A stretch of 15,905 nucleotides of DNA, taken from NCBI GenBank assembly GCA_902793875.1, contig CADBFL010000015.1, positions 1 through 15,905 of the forward strand, read 5' to 3'. Shown here piece after piece: positions 5,713 through 12,793 of this stretch (the first letter of the stretch is position 1; every line of letters begins with the position of its first letter). Under the pieces are notes generated by a model, which searched no databases, was not told where the DNA came from, and was given only the letters and a program-made list of their open reading frames with translations. Position numbers and translations under genes: made by a program. This DNA is from an uncultured Eubacteriales bacterium (lineage in GTDB: Bacteria > Bacillota > Clostridia > Peptostreptococcales > Anaerovoracaceae).

Positions 5713-6444
5713 ATGGCAAGACCACTAAGGTGCCGCAGGATAGGCAAACAGCCTGTGTACCGGAGCTTTGTTCCGGAAGATGCGGAAGCTTCAGACACGG
5801 TATATCTTACTGTAGACGAGTATGAAGCATTCAGACTGCTTGATGATGAAGGGCTGAACCAGGAAGCCTGTGCAGAGAGGATGAATATCTCCAGGACGAC
5901 AGTCACGGCGATATATGAGAGCGCGCGTCACAAGATCGCCGGGGCTCTGGTCAACGGCAAAAGGATCCTCATCACCGGCGGCAGATGCGAATATGAGCCG
6001 GTGGATCCTCCGGAAGGTCTGATAAAGAAAGGAAGCAGGCAAATGAGAATAGCAGTTGCATATGAAGACGGAAAGGTGTTCCAGCACTTCGGACATACCG
6101 AAAAGTTCAAGCTGTATGATGTCGAAGACGGAAAGATCAAAGCAGAGCAGATAGTGGATTCAGACGGAAACGGGCACGGTGCGCTTGCGGGATTCCTAAA
6201 GGCGGCAGATGTCGATGCCCTGATCTGCGGAGGTATCGGGAAAGGAGCGCAGATGGCTCTCGAGGAGGCGGGCATAGATCTCTTCGGCGGAGTGCAGGGA
6301 TCTGCTGATGAGGCGGCTGCGGCTTATGCGGAGGGCAGGCTCGTCTACGACCCGGATGTCCGCTGCAACCACCATGATCATGAACATCACCATGGCGGTG
6401 AATGCGGCAGTCACGACTGCAAAGATCATCACTGCGGACATTGA
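5713..6444 (+). CDS. DUF134 HTH protein fused to a NifX-type domain with a His/Cys-rich tail
   Basis: Residues 1-95 match DUF134/UPF0251: MARPLRCRRI, VDEYEAFRLLD and a sigma-like helix-turn-helix LNQEACAERMNISRTTVTAI near 48-67. Residues 111-215 match the dinitrogenase iron-molybdenum cofactor family (NifX/NifB C-terminal type): MRIAVAYEDG, FQHFGHTEKF, then ALICGGIGKGA and an amphipathic segment before GRLVYDPDV. The last 26 residues hold ten His and four Cys and look like a metal-binding tail. In many Clostridia these two domains occur as one protein or as neighbours. The natural reading is a regulator responding to metal or an iron-sulfur cluster; no nif genes are visible, so nitrogen fixation is not implied. 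It leads the LRR-VWA-MoxR operon, 12 bases before the next start. A second ribosome site precedes M111. Confidence 0.87.
   Translation: MARPLRCRRIGKQPVYRSFVPEDAEASDTVYLTVDEYEAFRLLDDEGLNQEACAERMNISRTTVTAIYESARHKIAGALVNGKRILITGGRCEYEPVDPPEGLIKKGSRQMRIAVAYEDGKVFQHFGHTEKFKLYDVEDGKIKAEQIVDSDGNGHGALAGFLKAADVDALICGGIGKGAQMALEEAGIDLFGGVQGSADEAAAAYAEGRLVYDPDVRCNHHDHEHHHGGECGSHDCKDHHCGH
6028..6035 (+). promoter_or_regulatory. Possible internal ribosome binding site before the NifX domain
   Basis: AAAGGAAG lies seven bases before the in-frame ATG at 6043 (M111), which is exactly where a free-standing NifX-type protein would begin. It may be a trace of a former two-gene arrangement or allow a separate 133-residue NifX product. 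Confidence 0.4.
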
Positions 6445-6456
6445 CAGCAGGAACGG

Positions 6457-7746
6457 GTGACCGACATGATTCCTGTTCAGAGCGAAGACATATCAGCCGG
6501 CCGCATCACGATGCCTGATGATGTGACTGTCATCGGGGACGGCGCTTTTGCAGGCAACAGGAGCCTGACCCATGCAGATCTGAGGAATGTAAAGCACATC
6601 GGAGCCGGGGCGTTTCGGGAATGTTCAAATCTGGAATCAGTTGAGATGAACAGCGCTTCCGTGATAGGGCCCGCCGCATTTGAGTTCTGCCGCTCGCTGC
6701 GCAGAGTGTCTTTCGGAAACGTCACGGAGATCGGAGACGAGGCGTTCATGTACTGCAGCATGCTGGATATACCGGAAATGCCGCGGACGCTGGCCTCGGC
6801 CGGCACCGCTTCATTCTCACATACTGCTGTGCGCCGCATCGATCTGCACTGGATGGAAACGATACCGCCGTTTCTGTGCAGCGGCTGCGCAGCGCTTTCA
6901 CATGTGGACATCAGCGGCGCGCGTGAGATCGGCGATGACGCGTTCGCGGAATGCAGATCTCTTTCGCGTGTGAGTATGAGCGCTGCTGAGAAGATCGGAA
7001 ACAGGGCGTTCCGCAAATGCAGTTCGTTTGCGCCCGGGTCGCTGCCTGACACCCTGCAGTCTGTCGGCGATGACGCTTTCGGATGCGTCAGAGACGGGCT
7101 TGTCGTACCGGAGAGTGTCAGGGAGTTCGGGAAGAACTGCTTCGGCCCTGTCGATGCAAAGAAGAGCATCAGGCTTTATGGATCATCCCTTTACCGCTTC
7201 AGAGATTACTTTTGCGATGAGCGCGGGAGCACGGATACAGAGACAGAAAACTTCCATATGTGGGAAAGCTCTCTGGACGTAACAATACTTGATCATGAGG
7301 GAAAGATAAAAGGCTTTCTGCCGCTGTATGTCGATCTGGAGCCGGATATGCTTCGGGCGCTGAAAAACGCGTTCAGGGATGACGACACTTTTGATTATTC
7401 AGTGCTCGACACAGTGCTGTTCGACGGCATGGGCTGGAACCTGCAGGCAAAAGACAGGCTTGCTGTCATGAGACTGAGATATCCCTTTGAGCTGAATGCG
7501 TCTGCGAGAGAAGACTATGTCTGCTACATAAGCGGACATCTTGAGCGCATCGCACATAACGCCATCAGGGACAGGGACATCGGCACGCTTTCGTTTCTGT
7601 GCGATGAGGGACTGATATGCAGCGAAAACATCCTGGATGTGATCGATCACTCCGTCTCGATGGCGGCGTCCGAGTGCACAGCGTTCCTGCTGAAGCGCAG
7701 GCCGGAGATGGGAGGCCGGAGAGACATGGCTCCTGAGGAACTATGA
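6457..7746 (+). CDS. Cytosolic BspA-type leucine-rich-repeat protein with an unassigned C-terminal domain
   Basis: Residues about 22-230 hold eight to ten LRR_5 repeats of 22-23 residues with the pattern IGxxAFxxCxxLxxV, for example HIGAGAFRECSNLESV and EIGDDAFAECRSLSRV. Unlike surface BspA proteins it has no signal peptide, anchor or membrane span. Residues about 270-420 are not LRR; they look helical and faintly ankyrin-like (LRYPFELNASAREDYVCYI, then DIGTLSFLCDEGLI) but I cannot name a family. LRR domains bind proteins, so it is probably a substrate or partner adaptor. The GTG start at 6457 has AGGA at 6449-6452 only four bases upstream; ATG at 6466 is a possible alternative. Its TGA overlaps the next ATG in an ATGA, so it is translationally coupled to the VWA protein. 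Confidence 0.85.
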   Translation: MTDMIPVQSEDISAGRITMPDDVTVIGDGAFAGNRSLTHADLRNVKHIGAGAFRECSNLESVEMNSASVIGPAAFEFCRSLRRVSFGNVTEIGDEAFMYCSMLDIPEMPRTLASAGTASFSHTAVRRIDLHWMETIPPFLCSGCAALSHVDISGAREIGDDAFAECRSLSRVSMSAAEKIGNRAFRKCSSFAPGSLPDTLQSVGDDAFGCVRDGLVVPESVREFGKNCFGPVDAKKSIRLYGSSLYRFRDYFCDERGSTDTETENFHMWESSLDVTILDHEGKIKGFLPLYVDLEPDMLRALKNAFRDDDTFDYSVLDTVLFDGMGWNLQAKDRLAVMRLRYPFELNASAREDYVCYISGHLERIAHNAIRDRDIGTLSFLCDEGLICSENILDVIDHSVSMAASECTAFLLKRRPEMGGRRDMAPEEL

Positions 7747-9158
7747 ATACCGGTAACGACAGAGATGATATAATAAGAAAAACGGCTCTCGAAGTCCTGA
7801 CGCTGTCACGCGGGATCCTGACGGTCAGACTCCGCTTCATGGATACCGCTCTGAACAGGCTGGAGCCGGTCCCTTCGGATGATGTTACGCTTGCGACTGA
7901 CGGGACAAGGCTCCTGTACGGACCGGAACATATTCTCAGGCTGTATAAAGACGGGCGTGAGCGCCCGGCACGGGATTATCTTCACGTGATACTTCACTGC
8001 ATATACAGCCACATGTTTACAGGGGATATCGCCGACAGGAAGTTCTGGGACCTTGCCTGCGACATCGCTGTCGAAAGCACGATCAACGATCTCGGGGCCC
8101 GTGCGGCAGATGCTTCGAGGAAGGAACTCCAGAGAACTGAAACGGAATGGCTCAGGTCGGAAACAAAGCTGCTCACCGCCGAGAAGTTATATCATTATTT
8201 CAGAGAAAGCGGCATCACTGACTCCGAAGCTGAAAGGCTGAGGCAGATGTTTAAGGCTGATGACCATTCCGGATGGTATGGGCCGGAGCGAAAGAACGGA
8301 GACTTCGAGACCAGGACAGAAGAAGAAAAAAACAGTCCCGGAGACGAAGATATCGAGGCTGTTCCGGAGGTCCCGGCAGAAGACCCGGATCATGAGAAAA
8401 GCATCCGGCAGCACAGACCTCTGGAAGAAGCCGGGAAAGAATGGAAAAAGATCGCAGAGAAGATACAGGATGACCTTGAGACTTTCTCGAGGGAGCAGGG
8501 CGATGCTTCAGGCGCGCTGATCCGGAACCTCAGGGAGGTAACGCGCGAAAGATACGATTATGCGTCATTTCTGAAAAAGTTTGCCGTATACGGGGAGACT
8601 CTGACCGTAAATGACGAGGAGTTCGACTACATATATTACACTTACGGACTGAAACTCTACGGGAACATGCCGCTGGTCGAGCCGCTGGAATACAAAGAAG
8701 TAAGGCGCATAAAGGAGTTCGTGATCGCCGTCGACACTTCTGCCAGCACCTCGGGCGAGCTCGTTCAGAGATTCCTGCAGAAAACATATAATATGCTTAA
8801 AACGACGGAGAGCTATTTTACGCGCGTCAATATACACATAATACAGTGCGATGCAGCCATACAGGAGCATGTAAAGATCAGCAGCGAAGAGGAGCTTGAC
8901 AGCTACATCGGCACGATGAGCATAAAGGGTCTTGGAGGAACGGATTTCAGGCCTGTCTTCAGTCTTGTTGACAGGCTGGCGGAGGAAGGGGAACTTACCG
9001 ATCTGAAAGGACTCGTATACTTTACTGACGGCCGCGGCGTTTTTCCCGCGCGCAAACCGGATTACGAGACGGCTTTTGTATTTCTTGACAATGAGTATAA
9101 CGATCCGGAGGTGCCTCCGTGGGCGATCAGGATCGTGCTGCAGAACGAGGACGTATAA
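7743..9158 (+). CDS. DUF2201-type protein: zincin-like domain plus VWA domain
   Basis: The 471-residue protein has the two-part COG3864/DUF2201 layout. The N-terminal domain (about 1-160) shows H81-x3-H85-x4-H90 (HVILHCIYSH) followed by FWDLACDIAVESTIND, which lines up with the zincin motif HExxHxxxxH but has Val where the catalytic Glu should be. An acidic, disordered-looking linker spans about 172-232. The C-terminal VWA domain (about 325-465) has an intact MIDAS: DTSAS 331-335, T400 in GGTDFRP and D429 in FTDGRG, so it should bind a divalent metal. Such proteins pair with MoxR ATPases in remodelling or metal-insertion complexes. It overlaps the LRR gene by four bases, and the MoxR gene follows after 35 bases. 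Confidence 0.86.
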   Translation: MNTGNDRDDIIRKTALEVLTLSRGILTVRLRFMDTALNRLEPVPSDDVTLATDGTRLLYGPEHILRLYKDGRERPARDYLHVILHCIYSHMFTGDIADRKFWDLACDIAVESTINDLGARAADASRKELQRTETEWLRSETKLLTAEKLYHYFRESGITDSEAERLRQMFKADDHSGWYGPERKNGDFETRTEEEKNSPGDEDIEAVPEVPAEDPDHEKSIRQHRPLEEAGKEWKKIAEKIQDDLETFSREQGDASGALIRNLREVTRERYDYASFLKKFAVYGETLTVNDEEFDYIYYTYGLKLYGNMPLVEPLEYKEVRRIKEFVIAVDTSASTSGELVQRFLQKTYNMLKTTESYFTRVNIHIIQCDAAIQEHVKISSEEELDSYIGTMSIKGLGGTDFRPVFSLVDRLAEEGELTDLKGLVYFTDGRGVFPARKPDYETAFVFLDNEYNDPEVPPWAIRIVLQNEDV

Positions 9159-9179
9159 CATCGAATGGATGACAGATCG

Positions 9180-9185
9180 AAGGAG
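9180..9185 (+). promoter_or_regulatory. Ribosome binding site that sets the GTG start of the MoxR gene
   Basis: AAGGAG lies eight bases before the GTG at 9194, which supports GTG over later ATG codons. Confidence 0.75.
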
Positions 9186-9193
9186 ATGCCGCT

Positions 9194-10705
9194 GTGAATA
9201 TCAAAGACGCAAAAGAACAGATCAGGAACGCGATCATCGCGTACTTCTCCAGGGATGAATACGGAGAGTATCAGATAGCTGTTGAGGATCAGAGGCCGGT
9301 TTTCCTGATGGGGCCTCCGGGAATAGGCAAGACCGCCATAATGCAGCAGATAGCATCGGAACTGAATATCGGGCTGGTCTCGTATTCCATGACGCATCAC
9401 ACGCGACAGTCGGCTCTCGGACTGCCGTACATAACGCAAAAAACATACGGAGACAGGGAGTACAGTGTTTCCGAATATACGATGTCAGAGATCATAGCAT
9501 CGGTATATGACCTGATGGAGGAGACCGGGGTGCGTGAAGGCATCCTTTTTCTGGACGAGATCAACTGCGTGTCGGAGACTCTCGCGCCGTCGATGCTTCA
9601 GTTCCTGCAGTACAAGGTGTTCGGCAGACACCGCGTCCCCGACGGGTGGATAGTCGTGACTGCGGGAAACCCTCCTGAGTACAACAGCTCCGTGCGTGAA
9701 TTCGATACGGTGACATGGGACCGTCTCAAGCGCATAGACATCGAACCGGATTATCAGATATGGAAGGAATACGCGCTTGACCGCGGAGTGCACCCGTCGA
9801 TATCGACATATCTCGACATCAGGAGCGGTGATTTCTACAGGGTGGAAACAACGGTCGAAGGCAAGTCAATAGTGACCGCAAGGGCATGGCTGAATCTGTC
9901 GGACATGATCAGGCTGTATGAGCAGAATCACATAAAAGTCGATGAGAAGATGATAGGGCAGTATCTGCAGGACGGTAAAGTCGCCCGGTCTTTTGCCAAT
10001 TACTATGATCTGTTCAATAAATACAGGGAGGACTACCGGGTCGATGACATACTGAGAGGCAGAGCCGGCGATGAAATAGTGATCCGCGCGCGCGAGGCGG
10101 GATATGATGAGAGATTATCACTACTCGGGCTGATCCTTGACAGGGCCGGCATGGAGCTCAGGCAGATATATATCCGCGAGCAGATACTGAACAAAGTGCG
10201 CGAAATATTCAGCGGTCTCAGGCCGGAGATCGAGGCGGATGCCGGAGCTGCCGCGGGGCTGATCGCTTCTGAAGCATCAGTAAAAATGAGCGAACTGGAT
10301 GCGGGCAGGAGGTCGAATTCCCTTTCTGAAGACAGGCGGAAGATACTGCACGGGACCATCGATCTGCTGGAATCGGAGGCGAAGGCGCTTGTGAAGGCGG
10401 GCGGCATGTCCGGCAGCGAAGCCTTCGGACTGATAAGAAGGGACTTCAATGCCCGCAGGGCGGAACATGCGGAACGCGTAAAAGAAGCCGGATCGGAACT
10501 CGATAACATGTTCAGTTTTGCTGAAAAGGCCTTTGCCGAGGGGCAGGAGATGCTGATAATCCTGACAGAGCTTACAAAGGGGGCCTATTCGGCATATTTC
10601 ATAAGCAGGCACGGCTGCAGCGGGTATTATCAGCACAGCAAAGAGCTCATGTTCCATGAGAGACAGAACGAGATAGCGGAGATAATAGCAGAGCTTGATC
10701 TGTGA
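9194..10705 (+). CDS. MoxR-family AAA+ ATPase
   Basis: The 503-residue protein has an N-terminal AAA+ core: Walker A GPPGIGKT (40-47), Walker B ILFLDEIN (117-124), sensor 1 in TAGNPP (156-161), a candidate arginine finger in WDRLKR (176-180), and TARAW (228-232) where sensor 2 is expected. The pattern resembles MoxR/RavA/CbbQ ATPases. Residues about 300-503 form a long mostly helical extension with charged segments, probably partly coiled coil, which is not part of the core and may contact the LRR or VWA partner. MoxR ATPases use ATP to remodel or insert metal into targets, usually with a VWA co-factor, here the preceding gene. The GTG start follows a good ribosome site. It is the last gene of the triad. 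Confidence 0.9.
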   Translation: MNIKDAKEQIRNAIIAYFSRDEYGEYQIAVEDQRPVFLMGPPGIGKTAIMQQIASELNIGLVSYSMTHHTRQSALGLPYITQKTYGDREYSVSEYTMSEIIASVYDLMEETGVREGILFLDEINCVSETLAPSMLQFLQYKVFGRHRVPDGWIVVTAGNPPEYNSSVREFDTVTWDRLKRIDIEPDYQIWKEYALDRGVHPSISTYLDIRSGDFYRVETTVEGKSIVTARAWLNLSDMIRLYEQNHIKVDEKMIGQYLQDGKVARSFANYYDLFNKYREDYRVDDILRGRAGDEIVIRAREAGYDERLSLLGLILDRAGMELRQIYIREQILNKVREIFSGLRPEIEADAGAAAGLIASEASVKMSELDAGRRSNSLSEDRRKILHGTIDLLESEAKALVKAGGMSGSEAFGLIRRDFNARRAEHAERVKEAGSELDNMFSFAEKAFAEGQEMLIILTELTKGAYSAYFISRHGCSGYYQHSKELMFHERQNEIAEIIAELDL

Positions 10706-10780
10706 AGAGGACTGCCGCGCTTACGGATACTGCAGGAAGATATCGGAATGCACAGGATGGAGATATCAGTACGGGTAAAG

Positions 10781-10786
10781 AAAGGA
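10781..10786 (+). promoter_or_regulatory. Ribosome binding site that sets the histidine-phosphatase start
   Basis: AAAGGA lies five bases before the ATG at 10792. A longer frame from a GTG at 10702 overlaps the MoxR stop but adds 30 unconserved residues before the RHG motif. Confidence 0.75.
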
Positions 10787-10791
10787 AACAG

Positions 10792-11328
10792 ATGCTGTAC
10801 GTTACAAGACACGGGCAGACCGGGTGGAACGCCCTGAATAAGGTGCTGGGACGCACGGACATCCCCCTCGATGAAACGGGACTGGAGCAGGCCCGCGAAC
10901 TCGCCCGCTCTCTGAAAGGCGCTGAGATAGATGAGATATGGTGCTCGCCGCTTGTCCGCACGAGGCAGACTGCGGAGGCCGTTTCCGAAGCGACAGGCAT
11001 CGCTTACATGACCGATGACAGGCTCATAGAGCAGGACTTCGGCCGCTTCGAGGGAGTGAACAGGTTCGATGCCGGTTACCAGGAGGCGAAGAGGAAGTTC
11101 TGCGCGGGCTATCCCGGCACGGAATCCTACGAGGAGATGGCCGCGAGGGTGTACCCGCTGATCAGGGAAACAGAAGGGAAGAACGTGCTCTTCGTCACGC
11201 ACGGAGGCATCTGCAGGATCATCCGCGGCTACTTCGAGGACATGGACAGGGAGGACTTCATAAACTTCTCCCAGAAAAACTGCGAGCTCAGGACTTATGA
11301 CAACCGTAAGGCGGCGCTGAAGAAATGA
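10792..11328 (+). CDS. Histidine phosphatase (phosphoglycerate-mutase-like) family protein
   Basis: The 178-residue protein starts MLYVTRHGQTGWN with the RHG motif at 6-8; H7 is the residue that takes up the phosphate. R56 in SPLVRTRQTA, E80 in LIEQDFGRFEG and H137 in VTHGGI complete the active site. Members hydrolyse or move phosphate on small molecules; examples are CobC and broad-specificity phosphatases of Bacilli. The substrate here is unknown, and nothing nearby points to cobalamin synthesis. It follows the MoxR gene by 86 bases with no terminator visible, so it may belong to the same transcript. Its last codons, encoding AALKK-stop, form the first unit of the 17-bp array leading to the AlkD-like gene. 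Confidence 0.88.
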   Translation: MLYVTRHGQTGWNALNKVLGRTDIPLDETGLEQARELARSLKGAEIDEIWCSPLVRTRQTAEAVSEATGIAYMTDDRLIEQDFGRFEGVNRFDAGYQEAKRKFCAGYPGTESYEEMAARVYPLIRETEGKNVLFVTHGGICRIIRGYFEDMDREDFINFSQKNCELRTYDNRKAALKK

Positions 11329-11415
11329 CAGCGCTGAAGAAGTGAAAGCGCTTAAGAAATGGCGGCGCTGAAGAAGTGACAGCGATGAAGAAATGACGGG
11401 GCGGGAGAAATGATA
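11314..11415 (+). repeat. Six-unit 17-bp tandem repeat spanning a stop-to-start junction
   Basis: Units are GCGCTGAAGAAATGACA (11314-11330), GCGCTGAAGAAGTGAAA (11331-11347), GCGCTTAAGAAATGGCG (11348-11364), GCGCTGAAGAAGTGACA (11365-11381), GCGATGAAGAAATGACG (11382-11398) and the diverged GGGCGGGAGAAATGATA (11399-11415). Unit 1 holds the stop of the phosphatase gene and unit 6 holds the ATG of the AlkD-like gene. Because 17 is -1 modulo 3, each (A/G)TG is in frame with the TGA that overlaps the next unit's start. This gives minicistrons MTALKK, VKALKKWRR, MAALKK, VTAMKK and MTGREK. Only unit 3 has lost the TGA (ATGG). Confidence 0.93.
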
Positions 11416-12096
11416 AGCCGGGAGATAAGAAAAGAACTATTCGCCATGCAGGATCCGGGGTACCGGGAATTCCAGATAAAGCTGATGCCGACGGTCGATC
11501 CGGAACGGGTCATCGGCGTCAGGACGCCTCAGCTCAGGGCGATGGCAAAGCAGTACGTGAAAAGGGATGATGTCGGAGACTTCCTCGCGGATCTGCCTCA
11601 CGGGTATTTCGATGAGGACCAGCTCCACGCGTTCATACTGTCCGCGATGAAGGACTACGGCGCGTGCATGGATGGCGTGCGCGCTTTTCTGCCGCACATA
11701 GACAACTGGGCCACATGCGACCAGCTGTCGCCGAAGATCTTCAGAAAGCACCGGCCTGAGCTTCTGGAGCAGGTAAAGGAGTGGCTCGGGTCTTCAGAGA
11801 CCTATACGGTCCGCTTTGCCGCCGGGATGCTGATGGAGCACTTCCTGGACGAGGACTTCGACCCGGCCTGCCCTGAGATGGTCGCGGCCATAAGCTCTGA
11901 CGAGTACTACGTGAACATGATGAGGGCATGGTATTTTGCGACGGCTCTTGCGAAGCAGCATGAGGCGGTCCTTCCTTTCATCGAGAAAAAGCGCCTGGAC
12001 AAATGGACGCACAACAAGGCGATACAGAAGTCCGTCGAGAGCCGCCGGATAAGTGATGAGCAGAAGGATTATCTGAAAAGTCTGAAGATAAGGTAG
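11410..12096 (+). CDS. AlkD-like DNA alkylation repair glycosylase (HEAT-like repeats)
   Basis: The 228-residue, all-helical protein starts with MISREIRKELFAMQDPGYRE and has FQIKLMPTVDPERVIGVRTPQLR, the standard opening of the DNA alkylation repair family. W100 and D104 in IDNWATCDQLSPK have the spacing of W109 and D113 in Bacillus cereus AlkD, and R135 and W174 are candidates for its other DNA-contact residues. AlkD-type enzymes excise bulky or cationic N3- and N7-alkylpurines without flipping the base. The ATG is the only possible start because the frame is closed upstream. A GGAG at 11404-11407 is only two bases away, too near to be a normal site, so initiation may depend on coupling through the 17-bp array. 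Confidence 0.9.
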   Translation: MISREIRKELFAMQDPGYREFQIKLMPTVDPERVIGVRTPQLRAMAKQYVKRDDVGDFLADLPHGYFDEDQLHAFILSAMKDYGACMDGVRAFLPHIDNWATCDQLSPKIFRKHRPELLEQVKEWLGSSETYTVRFAAGMLMEHFLDEDFDPACPEMVAAISSDEYYVNMMRAWYFATALAKQHEAVLPFIEKKRLDKWTHNKAIQKSVESRRISDEQKDYLKSLKIR

Positions 12097-12117
12097 AGCG
12101 GGCAAAGCCTTTTGGGT

Positions 12118-12123
12118 TACAAT
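12118..12123 (+). promoter_or_regulatory. Candidate -10 element for a leaderless lysoplasmalogenase transcript
   Basis: TACAAT ends six bases before the ATG at 12130, a spacing at which transcription would start on the ATG. No Shine-Dalgarno sequence precedes this ATG. No -35 box is clear, so the call is weak. Confidence 0.25.
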
Positions 12124-12129
12124 ATACAT

Positions 12130-12780
12130 ATGGAAAAAGCAGCACTCGCATTGTTTTTCATAGTGACGGGCGTGCACCTGTACGCATCACTGAAAAAGGA
12201 TAAGGCGCTTCGCGCGAAGACGAAGCCTTTCATCCTGCTGACTCTGCTCGCTTATTACTGCTTCAGCGCAGAGCCGGTGCTTCTCACTGTCGTGCTTGCG
12301 CTGCTCTTTTCATGGCTCGGCGACGTGCTTCTGATACCTGACGGCGTCAAATGGTTCACCGCGGGCGGCATATCGTTCATGGTAAGCCATTTCTTCTTCA
12401 TGATCACCTACGCGGGGATGACCGATATCAGCAAGGTGCCGCGGGCGGCGCTGATAGTCCTTCCGCTGATGTTCGCGGTATCGACCGCTGTCATATTCAA
12501 AAGGCTGCAGCCGCATCTGCCGAAGGCGCTGTTCTGGCCGATGCTGCTGTACCTTCTGATCAACGGAGGCATGAACTGCTTCGCGTGGTTCCGCTCGATG
12601 AGTTCGACGGGCAGCGCGGCCGCCATCACGGCCATCGGCGCTCTTCTCTTCTATATCTCGGATACGGCGCTCTTCTTCGTCCGCTTCAATAAGGACAGCA
12701 GACTGAAGACGCATTTTCTGGTCATGCTGACCTACTCGCTCGGAGAGTTTCTCATAGTACTGGGACTGGTCCTGCACTGA
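12130..12780 (+). CDS. Lysoplasmalogenase-like membrane protein (YhhN/TMEM86 family)
   Basis: The 216-residue protein is almost entirely hydrophobic, with seven or eight membrane spans. It carries the family landmarks SWLGDVLL (about 62-69) and LLFYISDTALFF (about 177-188), whose acidic residues are conserved in YhhN/TMEM86. These enzymes hydrolyse the vinyl-ether bond of lysoplasmalogens; plasmalogens are common membrane lipids in anaerobic Clostridia, which makes the assignment sensible. The start at 12130 is chosen over an in-frame TTG at 12112 because it begins just before the first membrane span, though neither has a ribosome site. A lipid kinase gene follows after 13 bases, suggesting a small lipid-metabolism unit. 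Confidence 0.82.
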   Translation: MEKAALALFFIVTGVHLYASLKKDKALRAKTKPFILLTLLAYYCFSAEPVLLTVVLALLFSWLGDVLLIPDGVKWFTAGGISFMVSHFFFMITYAGMTDISKVPRAALIVLPLMFAVSTAVIFKRLQPHLPKALFWPMLLYLLINGGMNCFAWFRSMSSTGSAAAITAIGALLFYISDTALFFVRFNKDSRLKTHFLVMLTYSLGEFLIVLGLVLH

Positions 12781-12781
12781 T

Positions 12782-12788
12782 AAGGAGG
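12782..12788 (+). promoter_or_regulatory. Strong ribosome binding site of the lipid kinase gene
   Basis: AAGGAGG lies five bases before the ATG at 12794 and starts two bases after the lysoplasmalogenase stop. Confidence 0.85.
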
Positions 12789-12793
12789 CTGCT

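Noticed and set aside
5713..6444. Part of a nitrogen-fixation cluster
   Set aside because: Only a NifX-type domain is present, fused to DUF134, with no nifHDK or nifB nearby. This domain is common in non-fixing anaerobes.
11314..11415. The 17-bp array as a CRISPR array
   Set aside because: Units are contiguous with no spacers, are far below CRISPR repeat length, include the ends of two genes, and no cas genes are near.
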